A DNA stretch of 64,000 bases from Actinopolymorpha sp. NPDC004070. GTDB lineage: Bacteria; Actinomycetota; Actinomycetes; Propionibacteriales; Actinopolymorphaceae. The notes beneath the pieces were generated by a model, which had not been told where the DNA came from, ran no database searches, and saw nothing but the letters and a program-made list of their open reading frames with translations. The stretch's first letter is position 1. The number at the start of each line of letters is the position of its first letter. The DNA is taken from assembly GCF_040610475.1 (NCBI RefSeq), contig NZ_JBEXMJ010000003.1:62001-126000 (forward strand), given 5' to 3'. A program made the translations under genes and the position numbers. Below are positions 24,708 to 33,622 of the stretch, one piece after another.

Positions 24708-25586
24708 TCAGCGGCGCACGTACGCCAACCGTTGCGCGAGCGCGGCACCGCACCGGCAGCCGGGGTCCGGGCAGAGCAGCGCCGCCGGGTCGGCGCGTAC
24801 CGCCTCGGTGACGGCGGCGAGCACGTCGCGAACGCCGACCCGGCGGGCCCGGCAGGAGCCGATGCGCACCTCCGTGGTCGCCGGCCGCAACACGGGCTCG
24901 ATCTCGTCGAAGCGGTGACTCTCGCCGCCGAGGTTCGCGAACTCCGCCCACACGCCGGCGGCCACCTTCGCGTAACGGAAGAAGCGTGACCGGCCGAGCC
25001 GTTGTTCCGCCAGGTGGACGGTGGTGTTGGCCTCGTGGGTCACGCCGAGCAGGACGACATCGCCGTCCAGGTCCGCGAGCGCCTCGATCGGGCCGAGCGG
25101 CCGGTCCGGGCGTTCGGCGGCCAGGAGGGTGCTCGCGTGCTCGCCAGCGGCCTGGAAGGCGAACAACGGATGGTTCCCGCGGTCGGGTCCGAACACCGCC
25201 CGCATCGTCTCCGGGACGCGTCCGAGGTAGCGGTCCACCGGCAGATCGGGGGAGTACGGCACCGCGCGGTCCAGTGCCTGGTCGAAGTCGGCCCAGGACG
25301 CGGCGTTCCAGTAGGCGTTGTGCGGCCGCACCAGTCCCGGTGGGGCCGGCACGCGGGTACGGTCGCCGGCGCCCGCGGGCAGCAGCAGCGTTCCGCACAC
25401 GTCGAGCAGCGCCCGGCACACCGCCTCCGCGCCGCCGTCGACCCGTCCGAACGACCGCAGGGACGTGTGGACCAGCACCGTCGAGCGTTCGGTCAGGCCG
25501 AGCGCTCGCAGTCCTGCGGCGATGTCGCCCTCGCTGACCGTTCGCGCTGGGTTCGCGCCCACGGTCCCGTCGGCCTGGGTGCTCAT
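24708..25586 (-). CDS. AAC(3)-family N-acetyltransferase
   Basis: A 292-residue member of the aminoglycoside 3-N-acetyltransferase family. Family segments are VHTSLRSFGRVDGGAEAV near residue 38, GNHPLFAFQAAG near 136, VVLLGVTHEANTTVHLAE near 177 and SHRFDEIEPVLR near 222. A Cys-rich end (CPDPGCRCGAAL) is typical of chromosomal actinobacterial versions. Many such homologues do not confer resistance and act on other amines, so no resistance claim is made. The ATG at 25586 gives the usual family N-terminus. Confidence 0.88.
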   Translation of the reverse strand: MSTQADGTVGANPARTVSEGDIAAGLRALGLTERSTVLVHTSLRSFGRVDGGAEAVCRALLDVCGTLLLPAGAGDRTRVPAPPGLVRPHNAYWNAASWADFDQALDRAVPYSPDLPVDRYLGRVPETMRAVFGPDRGNHPLFAFQAAGEHASTLLAAERPDRPLGPIEALADLDGDVVLLGVTHEANTTVHLAEQRLGRSRFFRYAKVAAGVWAEFANLGGESHRFDEIEPVLRPATTEVRIGSCRARRVGVRDVLAAVTEAVRADPAALLCPDPGCRCGAALAQRLAYVRR

Positions 25587-25618
25587 CGCGCCGAGGTTAC
25601 CGGTCGTTCGGGGCCGGC

Positions 25619-26032
25619 CACTCGCTCCTGTTACGCATCGGCCTGGTCGTCGAGACACTGACCCACGTGGGGCTGGCCCTGGCCTCCATCTCCTGGGTCG
25701 CGGGACCGGTCCTGGTGGCGTTCGGGGTGCACAGCTCGATCTGGGGCGGGGTGACCGTGACCCTGCGCCAGCGCGCGGTCCCCGAGGAACTCCGCGGCCG
25801 GGTGCAGGGCGTGTTCCGGATGTTCTCGATCGGTGGCAGCGCTCTCGGTGCGCTGGTCGGTGGGCCGGTCGCCGGCTGGCTCGGGCTCGCCGGGCCCTTC
25901 TGGCTGTCCGCCGTGGCGATGGCGGTGCTGACCGCGGTCGCCTGGCGACCGTTCGGGCGGCGGCTCAGCTACGGCGTTCCACCACACCGCGGACGAACGC
26001 GGCCTGGCCGGCGTGCTGGAGGTCGTCGCTGA
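25619..26032 (+). pseudogene. C-terminal remnant of an MFS transporter
   Basis: The frame reads SLLLRIGLVVETLTHVGLAL and later VHSSIWGGVTVTLRQRAVPE, ELRGRVQGVFRMFSIGGSAL and GWLGLAGPFWLSAVAMAV, clearly the last four helices of an enterobactin-exporter-like MFS protein. There is no N-terminal two thirds and no start codon, since it begins just 33 bases after the start of the AAC(3) gene on the other strand. The tail runs into the convergent DinB gene. A relic left by a deletion. Confidence 0.75.
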
Positions 26033-26477
26033 GCACGCTGACCAGTCGTACGGCCAGCGTCACCGGCGGGTCCCAGGCCTCGTCCACCACGCGCGAAAGG
26101 TCGTCGTCGCCGAGCCCGCTGACGTAGGCGATCGTCGCCTGGTGAACGGCGTCGTAGTAACCCGTCAGCAGGTCGGCCGAGTCGACCCGCACCTGCGCAA
26201 CCTCCTTCGGGCTGTGGCCGTACCCCGTGGCCGACGGCTCGAAGGGCAGGTCGAAGCGCTCGAACCAGCTGTCGGCCGTCCAGACCTGTTCGGTTCCCGC
26301 GACGTCGGCGATGTGGTCGTCCTGCACCCGGGTCAGGTGCCAGACCAGCCAGGCGATCGAGTTCGCCTCGCTGTCCACGCGGTACGCCAACTGCTCCGCG
26401 GACAGGCCCTCCACGGCCTGGTGAACCGTCTCGCGGACCCGGTCGAACGCGTCCACCAGCAATTCCGAACTGGACAT
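25965..26477 (-). CDS. DinB-family (DUF664-like) metal-binding protein
   Basis: A 170-residue four-helix bundle. Metal-binding histidines appear in IAWLVWHLTRVQDDHIADV near residues 45-55 and in DDLQHAGQAAFVRG near 155. AGGAGGAG precedes the ATG at 26477 with good spacing; the upstream part of the frame has no such site and is low-complexity. Proteins of this superfamily include mycothiol- or bacillithiol-S-transferases, so a thiol transferase role is possible, but this is family-level inference. Its 3' end overlaps the MFS remnant. Confidence 0.87.
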   Translation of the reverse strand: MSSSELLVDAFDRVRETVHQAVEGLSAEQLAYRVDSEANSIAWLVWHLTRVQDDHIADVAGTEQVWTADSWFERFDLPFEPSATGYGHSPKEVAQVRVDSADLLTGYYDAVHQATIAYVSGLGDDDLSRVVDEAWDPPVTLAVRLVSVLSDDLQHAGQAAFVRGVVERRS

Positions 26478-26731
26478 CCGGTCACTCCTCCTGTCGTCGG
26501 TCTGGTTCGTCCCCTTCTGTCGTGCTCCGGAACCGGCCCGGCAAACCCCGGGGGCGCCAGGACGTGCCGCAGTCGCTGCACCGCCGCTCCGGCCGCGCTC
26601 GCCGTACCCGCCCGCGCCGGCCCGCCAACGCTGAGGAACGGCGGGATGTGGCCACGCGGGGGCGGGGCCGGGCGGTGGTCCCGATGGAACAATCGGTCGA
26701 CGGTGCACTCGCAACCGTCCACGGAGGACAC

Positions 26732-27487
26732 GTGAACGACCAGGACCGTTACCTGTTCGACCTGCAGGGCTACCTCACGATTCCCGACGCCATCCCGGCC
26801 GACCTGCTGCAACGCCTGAACGCCCAGCTCGACGAGATGGCCGAGCGGGAGGCCGAGCCGGACATGCGTACCCACAGGTTCGGTGATCTGCTGGGACGCG
26901 ACGCGGCGTTCCGGACCCTCATGGACCTGCCGCCGGTGGTGGACGTGCTCGACGACGTGCTCGGGTCCGACTTCCGCCTCGACCACACCTACGCCGACAT
27001 CATCCGGTCCGGAGACGGCCCGATCGGCACGGTCCTGCACGGCGGTGCGGTGCCGTTCCGTGCGTCGGAGTACTACACCGTCACCCCCGACGGCCGGATC
27101 CGCAGCGGTCTGGTCGCGGTGGGCTTCAACCTCAAGGACGTCGGGCCAGACGACGGCGGCTTCGCCTGCGTGCCCGGCAGCCACAAGAGCGCGTTCCCGT
27201 TCCCGAACGACTGGAAGCAGCTCGCCAACCAGCACCCCTGCGTACGCCGGGTCACCGGGCCGGCCGGTACGGCCGTCGTCTTCACCGAGGCGCTCGTGCA
27301 CGGGACGCTGCCCTGGCGCGGGGCGGACGAGCGGCGGACGGCGTTCTACAAGTACAGCCCGGCGGCGGTGTCGTGGTCTGCGGGCTACTACGACGCCGAC
27401 GACTACCCCGACCTCACCGAGCGGCAGCGCGCGATGTTGGAGGCGCCGAACGCGCGGTACGGCGGGCGGCTGAAGGCCCGGGCCTGA
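26732..27487 (+). CDS. PhyH-family dioxygenase with an LHGG iron motif
   Basis: A 251-residue PhyH-like protein. It has GYLTIPDAIPADLL near residue 11, a conserved LHGGAVPF near 104 where most relatives have HxD, GFACVPGSHKSAFPFP near 144, and the distal histidine in FTEALVHGTLPWRG near 185 with RR shortly after. The same pattern occurs in a subgroup of bacterial PhyH proteins, so it may be a natural variant. GGAGG is 4 bases upstream of the GTG start; an in-frame ATG at 26685 is an alternative. Divergent from DinB. Confidence 0.85.
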   Translation: MNDQDRYLFDLQGYLTIPDAIPADLLQRLNAQLDEMAEREAEPDMRTHRFGDLLGRDAAFRTLMDLPPVVDVLDDVLGSDFRLDHTYADIIRSGDGPIGTVLHGGAVPFRASEYYTVTPDGRIRSGLVAVGFNLKDVGPDDGGFACVPGSHKSAFPFPNDWKQLANQHPCVRRVTGPAGTAVVFTEALVHGTLPWRGADERRTAFYKYSPAAVSWSAGYYDADDYPDLTERQRAMLEAPNARYGGRLKARA

Positions 27488-27502
27488 GCTTTCGCCGGAC
27501 TG

Positions 27503-27541
27503 GTTCCCGTCCTCAGACCGCGGCGGTTTGAGGACGGGAAC
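27503..27541 (+). terminator. Long hairpin after the PhyH gene
   Basis: Arms gttcccgtcctca and tgaggacgggaac are exact complements, and five further pairs (one G-U) extend the stem inward to a 3-base loop, about 18 bp in all. It begins 16 bases after the PhyH stop, as expected for its terminator. Confidence 0.85.
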
Positions 27542-27635
27542 TGGCCGGAATGACTCCTAGGTTGTTGGTGTGGGTGGCGGCGCTCCCGCCGTACCCCCGT
27601 CCTGACCACAGGCTCAGCCGAAGGGAAGTCGTTCC

Positions 27636-28007
27636 ATGGACTGGAAGCTCGAACTCGTCGCCGTCCCGGTGTCCGACGTCGACAAGGCCAAGGCGTTCTA
27701 CGTCGACCAGGTCGGTTTCGACGCCGACCACGACCACGAGGTCAGCGAGGAGATCCGGTTCGTCCAGCTCACCCCGCCGGGGTCGGCATGCTCGATCGCT
27801 CTCGGCCGCGGGGTCACCGAGGCCGAGCCCGGCTCGGTCGAGGGGCTGCAACTCGTGGTGTCCGACATCCACGCCGCGCACGCGGAGCTCAGCGGGCGCG
27901 GCGTGGACGTCAGCGAGGTGCAGGAGTTCCCCTGGGGCTCGTTCGTCTTCTTCGCCGACCCCGACGGCAACCGGTGGGCGGTCCAGCAACCCCCCAACCG
28001 CGGTTAG
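27636..28007 (+). CDS. VOC-family glyoxalase-like protein
   Basis: A 123-residue VOC domain: KLELVAVPVSDVDKAKAFYV near residue 4, the central LQLVVSDIHAAHAELSGRG near 70, and the final WGSFVFFADPDGNRWAVQQ near 98. The first-module metal His is absent (VAVPV), so catalytic metal binding is uncertain and a binding or regulatory role is possible. AAGGGA precedes the ATG. It overlaps the end of the convergent methyltransferase gene by 4 bases. Confidence 0.85.
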   Translation: MDWKLELVAVPVSDVDKAKAFYVDQVGFDADHDHEVSEEIRFVQLTPPGSACSIALGRGVTEAEPGSVEGLQLVVSDIHAAHAELSGRGVDVSEVQEFPWGSFVFFADPDGNRWAVQQPPNRG

Positions 28008-28708
28008 GGCCAGGGCACGCCCTGGACCCTCGGGTGCAGGACGAGCATGGTGTCCGCGCCGCGCTGGAACTCGTACGCCACCCGCCGGAGCTCTGCCGGC
28101 ACTCCGTCCGCGGCGACCGTGCGGACGAGATCGTCGACCAGGCCGTCGAGCCGGCCGCCGGCCTGGTCGACCAGCGGGAAGACCCGCACCTGCCCGCGGG
28201 CGACCCGGCGTAGCTCCCGCAACGCGGCGAGATGGAAGTCGCGGTCGAGCCGGTCGGCGTAGGTGAACAGGAAGTGCGAGGAGAGAACCAGGTCGAACGC
28301 CTCGTCGGCGAACGGCAGGTTCGGTAGCGCCGCTGCCCGGTAGCGCTCGGGGTGGGCGGTGATGTCGGCGGCGAACAGCCGCGCGGACTCGGCGCGGCCG
28401 CGGGTCAGCGTCTCCGGGTCGCGGTGAAATCCCCACTCGTACCTGCTGGTGCGGGCCGTCACCCACGCGCTGCCGCGCTCGAGCTCGGCTTGGACCCGGG
28501 CGGCGACCTCGGCCGGAGGGTCGGCATACGCCGGGTCCGCCGCCATCGCGTCGGCGCCCCTTCTCGCCGCGGTCGCGGTGAAGCTCGCCCCACCTCCGGG
28601 GCAGTCCAGGACCGAGCCCCGCAGGTCGTCCGGGCCGAGGTCGAAGAACGCGGCGTACTCCGCGAAGGACCGGGCGCTGACGAGGTACTCCCCGATGCTG
28701 TCGTTCAC
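28004..28708 (-). CDS. Class I SAM-dependent methyltransferase-like protein
   Basis: A 234-residue protein with the SAM motif SVLDCPGGGASFTATAARRG near residues 32-51 and the family markers LPNLPFADEAFDLVLSSHFL near 125 and HLAALRELRRVARGQVRVFP near 157. The Rossmann motif carries Cys-Pro in place of the usual Gly-x-Gly start, as in a known subgroup. The substrate is unknown. The GTG at 28708 gives the natural N-terminus; the longer frame before it is the antisense of a promoter region. Confidence 0.85.
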   Translation of the reverse strand: MNDSIGEYLVSARSFAEYAAFFDLGPDDLRGSVLDCPGGGASFTATAARRGADAMAADPAYADPPAEVAARVQAELERGSAWVTARTSRYEWGFHRDPETLTRGRAESARLFAADITAHPERYRAAALPNLPFADEAFDLVLSSHFLFTYADRLDRDFHLAALRELRRVARGQVRVFPLVDQAGGRLDGLVDDLVRTVAADGVPAELRRVAYEFQRGADTMLVLHPRVQGVPWP

Positions 28709-28796
28709 GGGGCCCAAGCATGGCGGGAGCGCGGGCGTCGCGGCATCGTCCCCGACGGGGATATCGAGGCCCGGGTCCTTCCCTCGGCCGGTCTGA

Positions 28797-28814
28797 TATA
28801 CCGTACGGGGGTAG
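28797..28814. promoter_or_regulatory. Copper-repressor-like operator (RicR/CsoR type)
   Basis: The sequence taccgtacgggggta at 28799-28813 fits TACCC-N5-GGGTA, the palindrome bound by the mycobacterial copper repressor RicR, with one mismatch. It lies about 30 bases before the ATG of a Met/His-rich secreted protein, overlapping where a promoter would be. The central ccgtacgg is itself palindromic. Confidence 0.5.
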
Positions 28815-28842
28815 GGTGACCGCTCGAGAGTGAGGGAAACGG

Positions 28843-29868
28843 ATGAACACCACCACCAGACTGGGGATCTTCGCCGGCTGCCTGGTGATCGCGTTCGGCG
28901 CCGCCTACGGTGCCGGGCGGGTGGTCGGCCCACTCGCGTCGGAGGAGGCCTCTGTTCCCGCGGCCCACGCGACGTCGCCGAAGCCGACGTCGAATCCGAT
29001 GGAGGGCATGTCGCCGGGTCACGATTCGGCGGCCGACGGGCCGAACGGTGAGGAGGATGCGACCGGACACGACGACGCGGCCGAGGGGGACGGCGCGGCG
29101 GAAGGCCACGGCGGTGCGGGTGGGCACGAAGGCATGTCGGACGCCCAGGAGGCCGAGGTCCCGGGCGGACTGATGGTCAGCGAGCACGGCTACACCGTCC
29201 AGCGAGTGTCGCCGGATCCGGCGGTGGGCCGGGACGGGGAGTTCGCGTTCCGCATCGTCGACGGCCACGGCCGGCCGATCACGGCGTTCGACAAGGTGCA
29301 CGACAAGCGGCTGCACCTGATCGTCGTACGACGTGACCTGGCGTTGTTCCGGCACGTTCACCCGGCGATGGGCGCGGACGGTGTGTGGCGGATCCGGCTG
29401 CCGTTCACCGCTGCCGGTACCTACCGTGCCTTCGCCGACTTCACCCCGACCGGCGGTGAGGCGACCACCCTGGGCATCGACGTCCCGGTGGCCGGTGGGT
29501 ACGAGCCGCGCGCGCTGCCGCCGGTGCGGTCCGTGGCGCGGGTGGACGGTTACGAGGTGACGTTGAGCGGCGACCCGCGGGCCGGGAAGTCCAGCTTGCT
29601 GACGCTCACCGTCAGGCGCGGCGGCCGCGAGGTCACCGACCTGCAGCCCTACCTCGGCGCGTACGGACACCTGGTGGCGCTGCGGGCCGGCGATCTGGCG
29701 TACCTGCACGTGCATCCCGACGGCGAGCCCGGCGACGGGAAGACGACCGCCGGACCGCGGGTGGCGTTCCACACCGAAGTGCCGAGCGCGGGGGCGTACC
29801 GCCTCTACCTCGACTTCCGGCACGGAGGCCGCGTGCACACGGCGGAGTTCACCGTCCGGGCGCGCTGA
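28843..29868 (+). CDS. Exported Met/His-rich protein, probable metal handling
   Basis: A 341-residue protein with an N-terminal membrane anchor (LGIFAGCLVIAFGAAYGAG, residues 7-25) and a long extracellular part. Residues about 50-105 are rich in His, Met, Gly, Asp and Glu (PMEGMSPGHDS, EGHGGAGGHEGMS), like copper-binding tails. The rest has repeated beta-domain pieces with HLIVVRRDLALFRHVHPAMG near 160 and GHLVALRAGDLAYLHVHPDG near 275, resembling FixH/YtkA-type domains. Together with the operator upstream it suggests copper binding or sensing at the cell surface. GAGGGAA precedes the ATG. Confidence 0.75.
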   Translation: MNTTTRLGIFAGCLVIAFGAAYGAGRVVGPLASEEASVPAAHATSPKPTSNPMEGMSPGHDSAADGPNGEEDATGHDDAAEGDGAAEGHGGAGGHEGMSDAQEAEVPGGLMVSEHGYTVQRVSPDPAVGRDGEFAFRIVDGHGRPITAFDKVHDKRLHLIVVRRDLALFRHVHPAMGADGVWRIRLPFTAAGTYRAFADFTPTGGEATTLGIDVPVAGGYEPRALPPVRSVARVDGYEVTLSGDPRAGKSSLLTLTVRRGGREVTDLQPYLGAYGHLVALRAGDLAYLHVHPDGEPGDGKTTAGPRVAFHTEVPSAGAYRLYLDFRHGGRVHTAEFTVRAR

Positions 29869-31219
29869 GTCGCGGGACCCGTCGGGCCAGGTGTGCCGTC
29901 CGGGCTCGAAGCACGCGCCAGGCGAGGCCGGGACGCAGCAGCTGGTCCGGTGGGTCGAGCAGGTGCGTGACCCGTACGAACTGCCGCGCCACCTGGTCGT
30001 CGATCGCACCGGCCGCCTGCACCTGGCGCGTGTAGGCGCTGGTCAGCCGGGTCGACAATGTTCGCCGATCCCTGAACTGCGGAAGGGCGAGGTCCGCCCC
30101 GACCCCGAGGTCCCACGGGTCGTCGACGGCTCGGGAGGCGGCCCGGAAGAAGCGGAGGGTGAGGCCGGGCAGGCCCTGCGCCAGGGAGTTTCGCAACGTC
30201 GACGCCTGCATCGCGGCGAGAGTCATGCCCTGGCCGTAGATGGGGTTGAAACTGCACAGCGCATCTCCGGTGACCAGCAAACCGTCGGGCAGGTTGGGCA
30301 GCTCCTCGTAGTGCCGGCGTACGGAGGACTGGTAGCGGTAGGTGGCGATCTCGCCGAGCGGCTCGGCGCGCCGGATCGCGGACAGCACGTCCGGCGGTGA
30401 CACCGATGCGGCGAACTCGACGAAGCCGTCGTGGTCGGCCGGTGGATGGTGCCTCCCCTCGAAACCGGCGAGCGTGACGATGTGCTGCCCGCCCTCGACC
30501 TCGAGCAGTGCCAGTCCTCGCGGCCGGTCGGGGACCGGGCCGACGGCGATCGCCTTCTCGCGTTCGGCGTAGTCACGAGGAAGGCGCATGAGCCGGCTGG
30601 CGTACCCGACGCTCACCACGAACTCCTCCTCCCGCGGGCGAGGAAGGCCGAGTACCTGCAACCACACGGGAGTACGACCGGCCCTCCCGGTGGCGTCGAC
30701 GACGAGATCCGCCGCCAGGGTCTCCTCGGTGCTCGCGTCTCGTCCGCGTACGACGCGAACGCCGGTGACGCGGCGGCGGTCGTCGGCGATACTCAGCCCC
30801 ACCACGTCACGCCCGCCGGCCGGCGTGAGCCCCGGCAGCGTGAGGACCCGATCCCGTAGGTGGCTCTCCAGGAACGGACGGGTGCTCTGCAGCATGGTCG
30901 CGCCGATCGGGACCTGCCGGAGCGTGTGGCCCCCGGCGCAGAACCTGAAGTCGGCCAGGGGATGGGAGACGACCGCGCCGTCGGCGACGAGCTCACCCGT
31001 GATGCCCGGGAACAGGTCCTCGATGATCTCTCCTCCCCGCGCGAGGAGAACATGGGCGTGCCGTCCCTGTGGCACACCGCGGCGTGGTGCCGCGTCGCCA
31101 TGGATGGGGTCGCGGTCGAGGAGGGTCACACGTTCGTACGCCTCCGTCAGAACCCGGGCCGCCAGCAGACCGGACATCCCGGCGCCGAGAACCAGTGCGT
31201 GCTCACCGATCTGCTGCAT
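29849..31219 (-). CDS. FAD-dependent monooxygenase/reductase of the geranylgeranyl-reductase-like class
   Basis: A 456-residue flavoprotein with VLGAGMSGLLAARVL near residue 8, the second FAD motif LLVTGDALCSFNPIYGQGMTL near 298, and the family's VVDATGRAGRTPVWL near 172. HAHVLLARGGEI near 55 is shared with actinobacterial proteins of this group. It should oxidise or reduce a hydrophobic substrate, unknown. The ATG at 31219 has GGAGGAG 5 bases upstream and is preferred to an ATG 12 codons earlier. Its end overlaps the Met/His-rich gene by 20 bases. Confidence 0.88.
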   Translation of the reverse strand: MQQIGEHALVLGAGMSGLLAARVLTEAYERVTLLDRDPIHGDAAPRRGVPQGRHAHVLLARGGEIIEDLFPGITGELVADGAVVSHPLADFRFCAGGHTLRQVPIGATMLQSTRPFLESHLRDRVLTLPGLTPAGGRDVVGLSIADDRRRVTGVRVVRGRDASTEETLAADLVVDATGRAGRTPVWLQVLGLPRPREEEFVVSVGYASRLMRLPRDYAEREKAIAVGPVPDRPRGLALLEVEGGQHIVTLAGFEGRHHPPADHDGFVEFAASVSPPDVLSAIRRAEPLGEIATYRYQSSVRRHYEELPNLPDGLLVTGDALCSFNPIYGQGMTLAAMQASTLRNSLAQGLPGLTLRFFRAASRAVDDPWDLGVGADLALPQFRDRRTLSTRLTSAYTRQVQAAGAIDDQVARQFVRVTHLLDPPDQLLRPGLAWRVLRARTAHLARRVPRLSAPGR

Positions 31220-31282
31220 CAGGTCTCCTCCGTACGGTGTCGAGATCTTGATCATGCGCCGGTCTGTGCGGTCCGGCCTCCC

Positions 31283-32944
31283 TCAGGGCCGGAGGATTCT
31301 CTGCTGTCGATCCACCCACTCCGGGGGGACGTATTCGGGGTGGCCTTGGGCGCCCATGCGGACTTGCCATCCTTTGTGGTGGACGGTGACGTGGTGGTAG
31401 CGGCACAGGAGTACGCCGTTGTTCAGGTCTGTCGGGCCGCCGTTGTCCCAGGCGGTCATGTGGTGGGTTATGCAGCGTGGTTCGGGGATGTTGCAGCCGG
31501 GGAAGTGGCAGTGGCTGCCGTCGCGGATGGCCAGCGCTCGCCGCTGGTGTTCTTTGAAGAAGCGGTCGGAGCGGCCGAGGTCGAGGACGTGCCCGTCGCC
31601 TGCGAGGACGACGGGGATGAGGTCGGCCTCGCACGCCAGCCGTCGCACGGTGGCGGCGGAGATGGGTTTGCCGTCGCTGCCGAGGTAGCGGGCTGATCCG
31701 CCGCCTCCGCATTTCGGGCACCCGTCGTGCGGGTCGATGGCAGCCTCCGGCCCGGCCGCACCGGGTTCGGTGTTCGGCTGTGGGGGTTGGCCGGGTTCCC
31801 GCGGTGGTGGTATCCCGTCCGTCGGGGATCCGGTGTCGGGTGATGGCCGTTTCGGCTTACCTGCTTGGGATCCCGGGCCTTCGTCTTGGCCTGCCGCCTC
31901 CTGCGACGTCGGTTCGCCCGCGGCACCGGTCTGCGCGGCGTGCTTGGCGGTCCTGGTGGTGTTGGTCTTGGCGGCGGTTCCGTATTTGGGGTCGGTGCAG
32001 GGGCAGGTGCAGGGTCTGGGGCGGATGGGGGTGGCGGTGTCGTCGATGGTTCCCGCACCTGTGCCTTTGAGGAGGGTGTCGATGGGGATGGTGACCGTGA
32101 CCTGGGGTGGTCTGCCGCCGCGGACGGGTGCGGTGGAGGCGGCGGCGAGCAGGCCGAGCGCCTCGGCGAACGCGTCCCCGCGCCGCTGCTGGATCGAACG
32201 CAGATCCGGCTCCGGTCCTTTGTTGGGTTCGGCGAGGGGTTCGATGATCTTGCGGAGCAGTTCCATCTCCCACACCGGCAGCGTGATCCGCACCGACTCC
32301 GACTGGGGGATCCCGTTGGGGACGTAGCGAAGGGAGCGTTTCTGTTCGGCCTTGCGGTCCTTACGCTCCAGTTCCTCTCCCAGCAGCCGCTCGGCCTCTT
32401 CGGGGGCGATCCGTTCCAGCAGGGACTCGCCCAGCCTTCGGAGCTCGTCGGGGTTGTGGGTCCGGGCGGCCTCGATCAGGAACTCCTCACCCCGGTCACG
32501 TTCATCGGCACCGACGTATTCGGGGAGTTTCTTGATCGCCTCGGCGATCACACCGGCCTGCCGGGCCGACACCACCCCCGCCGCCAGCGCCTCACCGGTC
32601 AGCCGGGCCTCCTTGTCCAGGACCCGGGCGAGCCCCACGGTGGCGGACGCTTCGCTTTGTGCGTACCGCTGCGCGGTGCGCAGGTAGACCGTGGCGTTCG
32701 GCGAGCCGGTCAGCTTCCCGATGTCACAGGCTTCGCCCTGGCGGACCAGGGCCAACTCCAGTGCTTCGAAGCGGGCCTTCTTCGCCCGCGCCCTGGCGAG
32801 CACCAACCCGCACTCCTCCGCAGTCAACGAGCCCTTCGAAACCACCCACGCCTCATCCAGGAACGGGTCCACCGAGTCGAGCGCAGCAAGGATCCGATCG
32901 GCGGCACCGCCACCGGTCCAGGCACCCCACTCACTCGAAGACAT
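31283..32944 (-). CDS. DUF222/HNH endonuclease-signature protein (13E12-like)
   Basis: A 553-residue protein of the DUF222 plus HNH class, often present in many copies in actinobacteria. The N-terminal half is a helical DUF222 region (LTGEALAAGVVSARQAGVIAEAI near residue 118). Residues about 330-410 form a Pro/Thr/Gly-rich linker. The C-terminus has a zinc-type HNH motif, CHFPGCNIPEPRCITHHMTA then NNGVLLCRYHHVTVH near residues 500-535. DNA cleavage is expected from the motif; the biological role is unsettled, possibly mobile. It carries no flanking repeats. Confidence 0.9.
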   Translation of the reverse strand: MSSSEWGAWTGGGAADRILAALDSVDPFLDEAWVVSKGSLTAEECGLVLARARAKKARFEALELALVRQGEACDIGKLTGSPNATVYLRTAQRYAQSEASATVGLARVLDKEARLTGEALAAGVVSARQAGVIAEAIKKLPEYVGADERDRGEEFLIEAARTHNPDELRRLGESLLERIAPEEAERLLGEELERKDRKAEQKRSLRYVPNGIPQSESVRITLPVWEMELLRKIIEPLAEPNKGPEPDLRSIQQRRGDAFAEALGLLAAASTAPVRGGRPPQVTVTIPIDTLLKGTGAGTIDDTATPIRPRPCTCPCTDPKYGTAAKTNTTRTAKHAAQTGAAGEPTSQEAAGQDEGPGSQAGKPKRPSPDTGSPTDGIPPPREPGQPPQPNTEPGAAGPEAAIDPHDGCPKCGGGGSARYLGSDGKPISAATVRRLACEADLIPVVLAGDGHVLDLGRSDRFFKEHQRRALAIRDGSHCHFPGCNIPEPRCITHHMTAWDNGGPTDLNNGVLLCRYHHVTVHHKGWQVRMGAQGHPEYVPPEWVDRQQRILRP

Positions 32945-33080
32945 GATCGAATGCTACCGGCCACCACCGACAAGAGAGCCGTTGTCCACAGCCGAGATTC
33001 CTCAACGTACACAGGAGTTTCGTGCCGACAGCGCGCCAGGGAGATACGGCGACCGTAGGGTCCCTGGGGCCAGGCTGAGG

Positions 33081-33566
33081 TCAGTGTTCCGGACCGGCGA
33101 GGAGCGCGTGCAGGTCGGGAAGCAGGATGCGGTCCGCCTCGAGCCAGTTCAGGTCGTTGAGGTCGGCGGCGGGAATCCAGCGCAGCGCCCGGTGCTCGCG
33201 CGCGACCGGTTCGGCACCCGGATCGGTGAGGGTCGCGGCGTGAATGTGCAGCACGAGGTCTCCGCCCGGCAGCGGAACGTCCGCTCCGATCCGGTCGTGC
33301 ACGGCCACGTCGACACCGAGTTCCTCCTGGCACTCGCGTACGACCGCGGCGGCCTCGGACTCGCCCGGCTCCACCCGGCCCCCCGGGAGTTCCCAGCGAC
33401 CGGCGGCCGCCTCGGGGTAGGCGCGCTGCTGGGCGAGCAGAAGGCCGTCGCGCACGATGGCGGCGCCGACGACGACGGTGAGTCCCGACACGGCGAGCAC
33501 CCTATCGGCGACGCCTGGGCTCTGGCTGACCTGCGACGCCGAGCTGGGAAGGCTTACGGGTGTCAT
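33081..33566 (-). CDS. Nudix hydrolase (MutT-like)
   Basis: A 161-residue enzyme with a complete Nudix box, GGRVEPGESEAAAVVRECQE ELGV near residues 62-85. The strand VVVGAAIVRDGLLLAQQR before it and the downstream WLEADRILLPDLHALL match MutT-type 8-oxo-dGTP or related nucleotide pyrophosphatases that cleanse oxidised nucleotides. The start could be the ATG at 33566 or the ATG at 33575. Divergent from the ArsR gene. Confidence 0.9.
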   Translation of the reverse strand: MTPVSLPSSASQVSQSPGVADRVLAVSGLTVVVGAAIVRDGLLLAQQRAYPEAAAGRWELPGGRVEPGESEAAAVVRECQEELGVDVAVHDRIGADVPLPGGDLVLHIHAATLTDPGAEPVAREHRALRWIPAADLNDLNWLEADRILLPDLHALLAGPEH

Positions 33567-33622
33567 AGGCCCCACAAGCCTCCCCCTCGCCGCGATCTCG
33601 GGTCAGCGGAGACTCTGGACAC

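Noticed and set aside
24708..25586. Aminoglycoside resistance call for the AAC(3)-family gene
   Set aside because: Chromosomal family members often lack this activity; sequence alone does not support resistance.
31283..32944. DUF222/HNH gene as a complete mobile element
   Set aside because: No inverted repeats, target duplication or companion mobility gene was seen at its ends.
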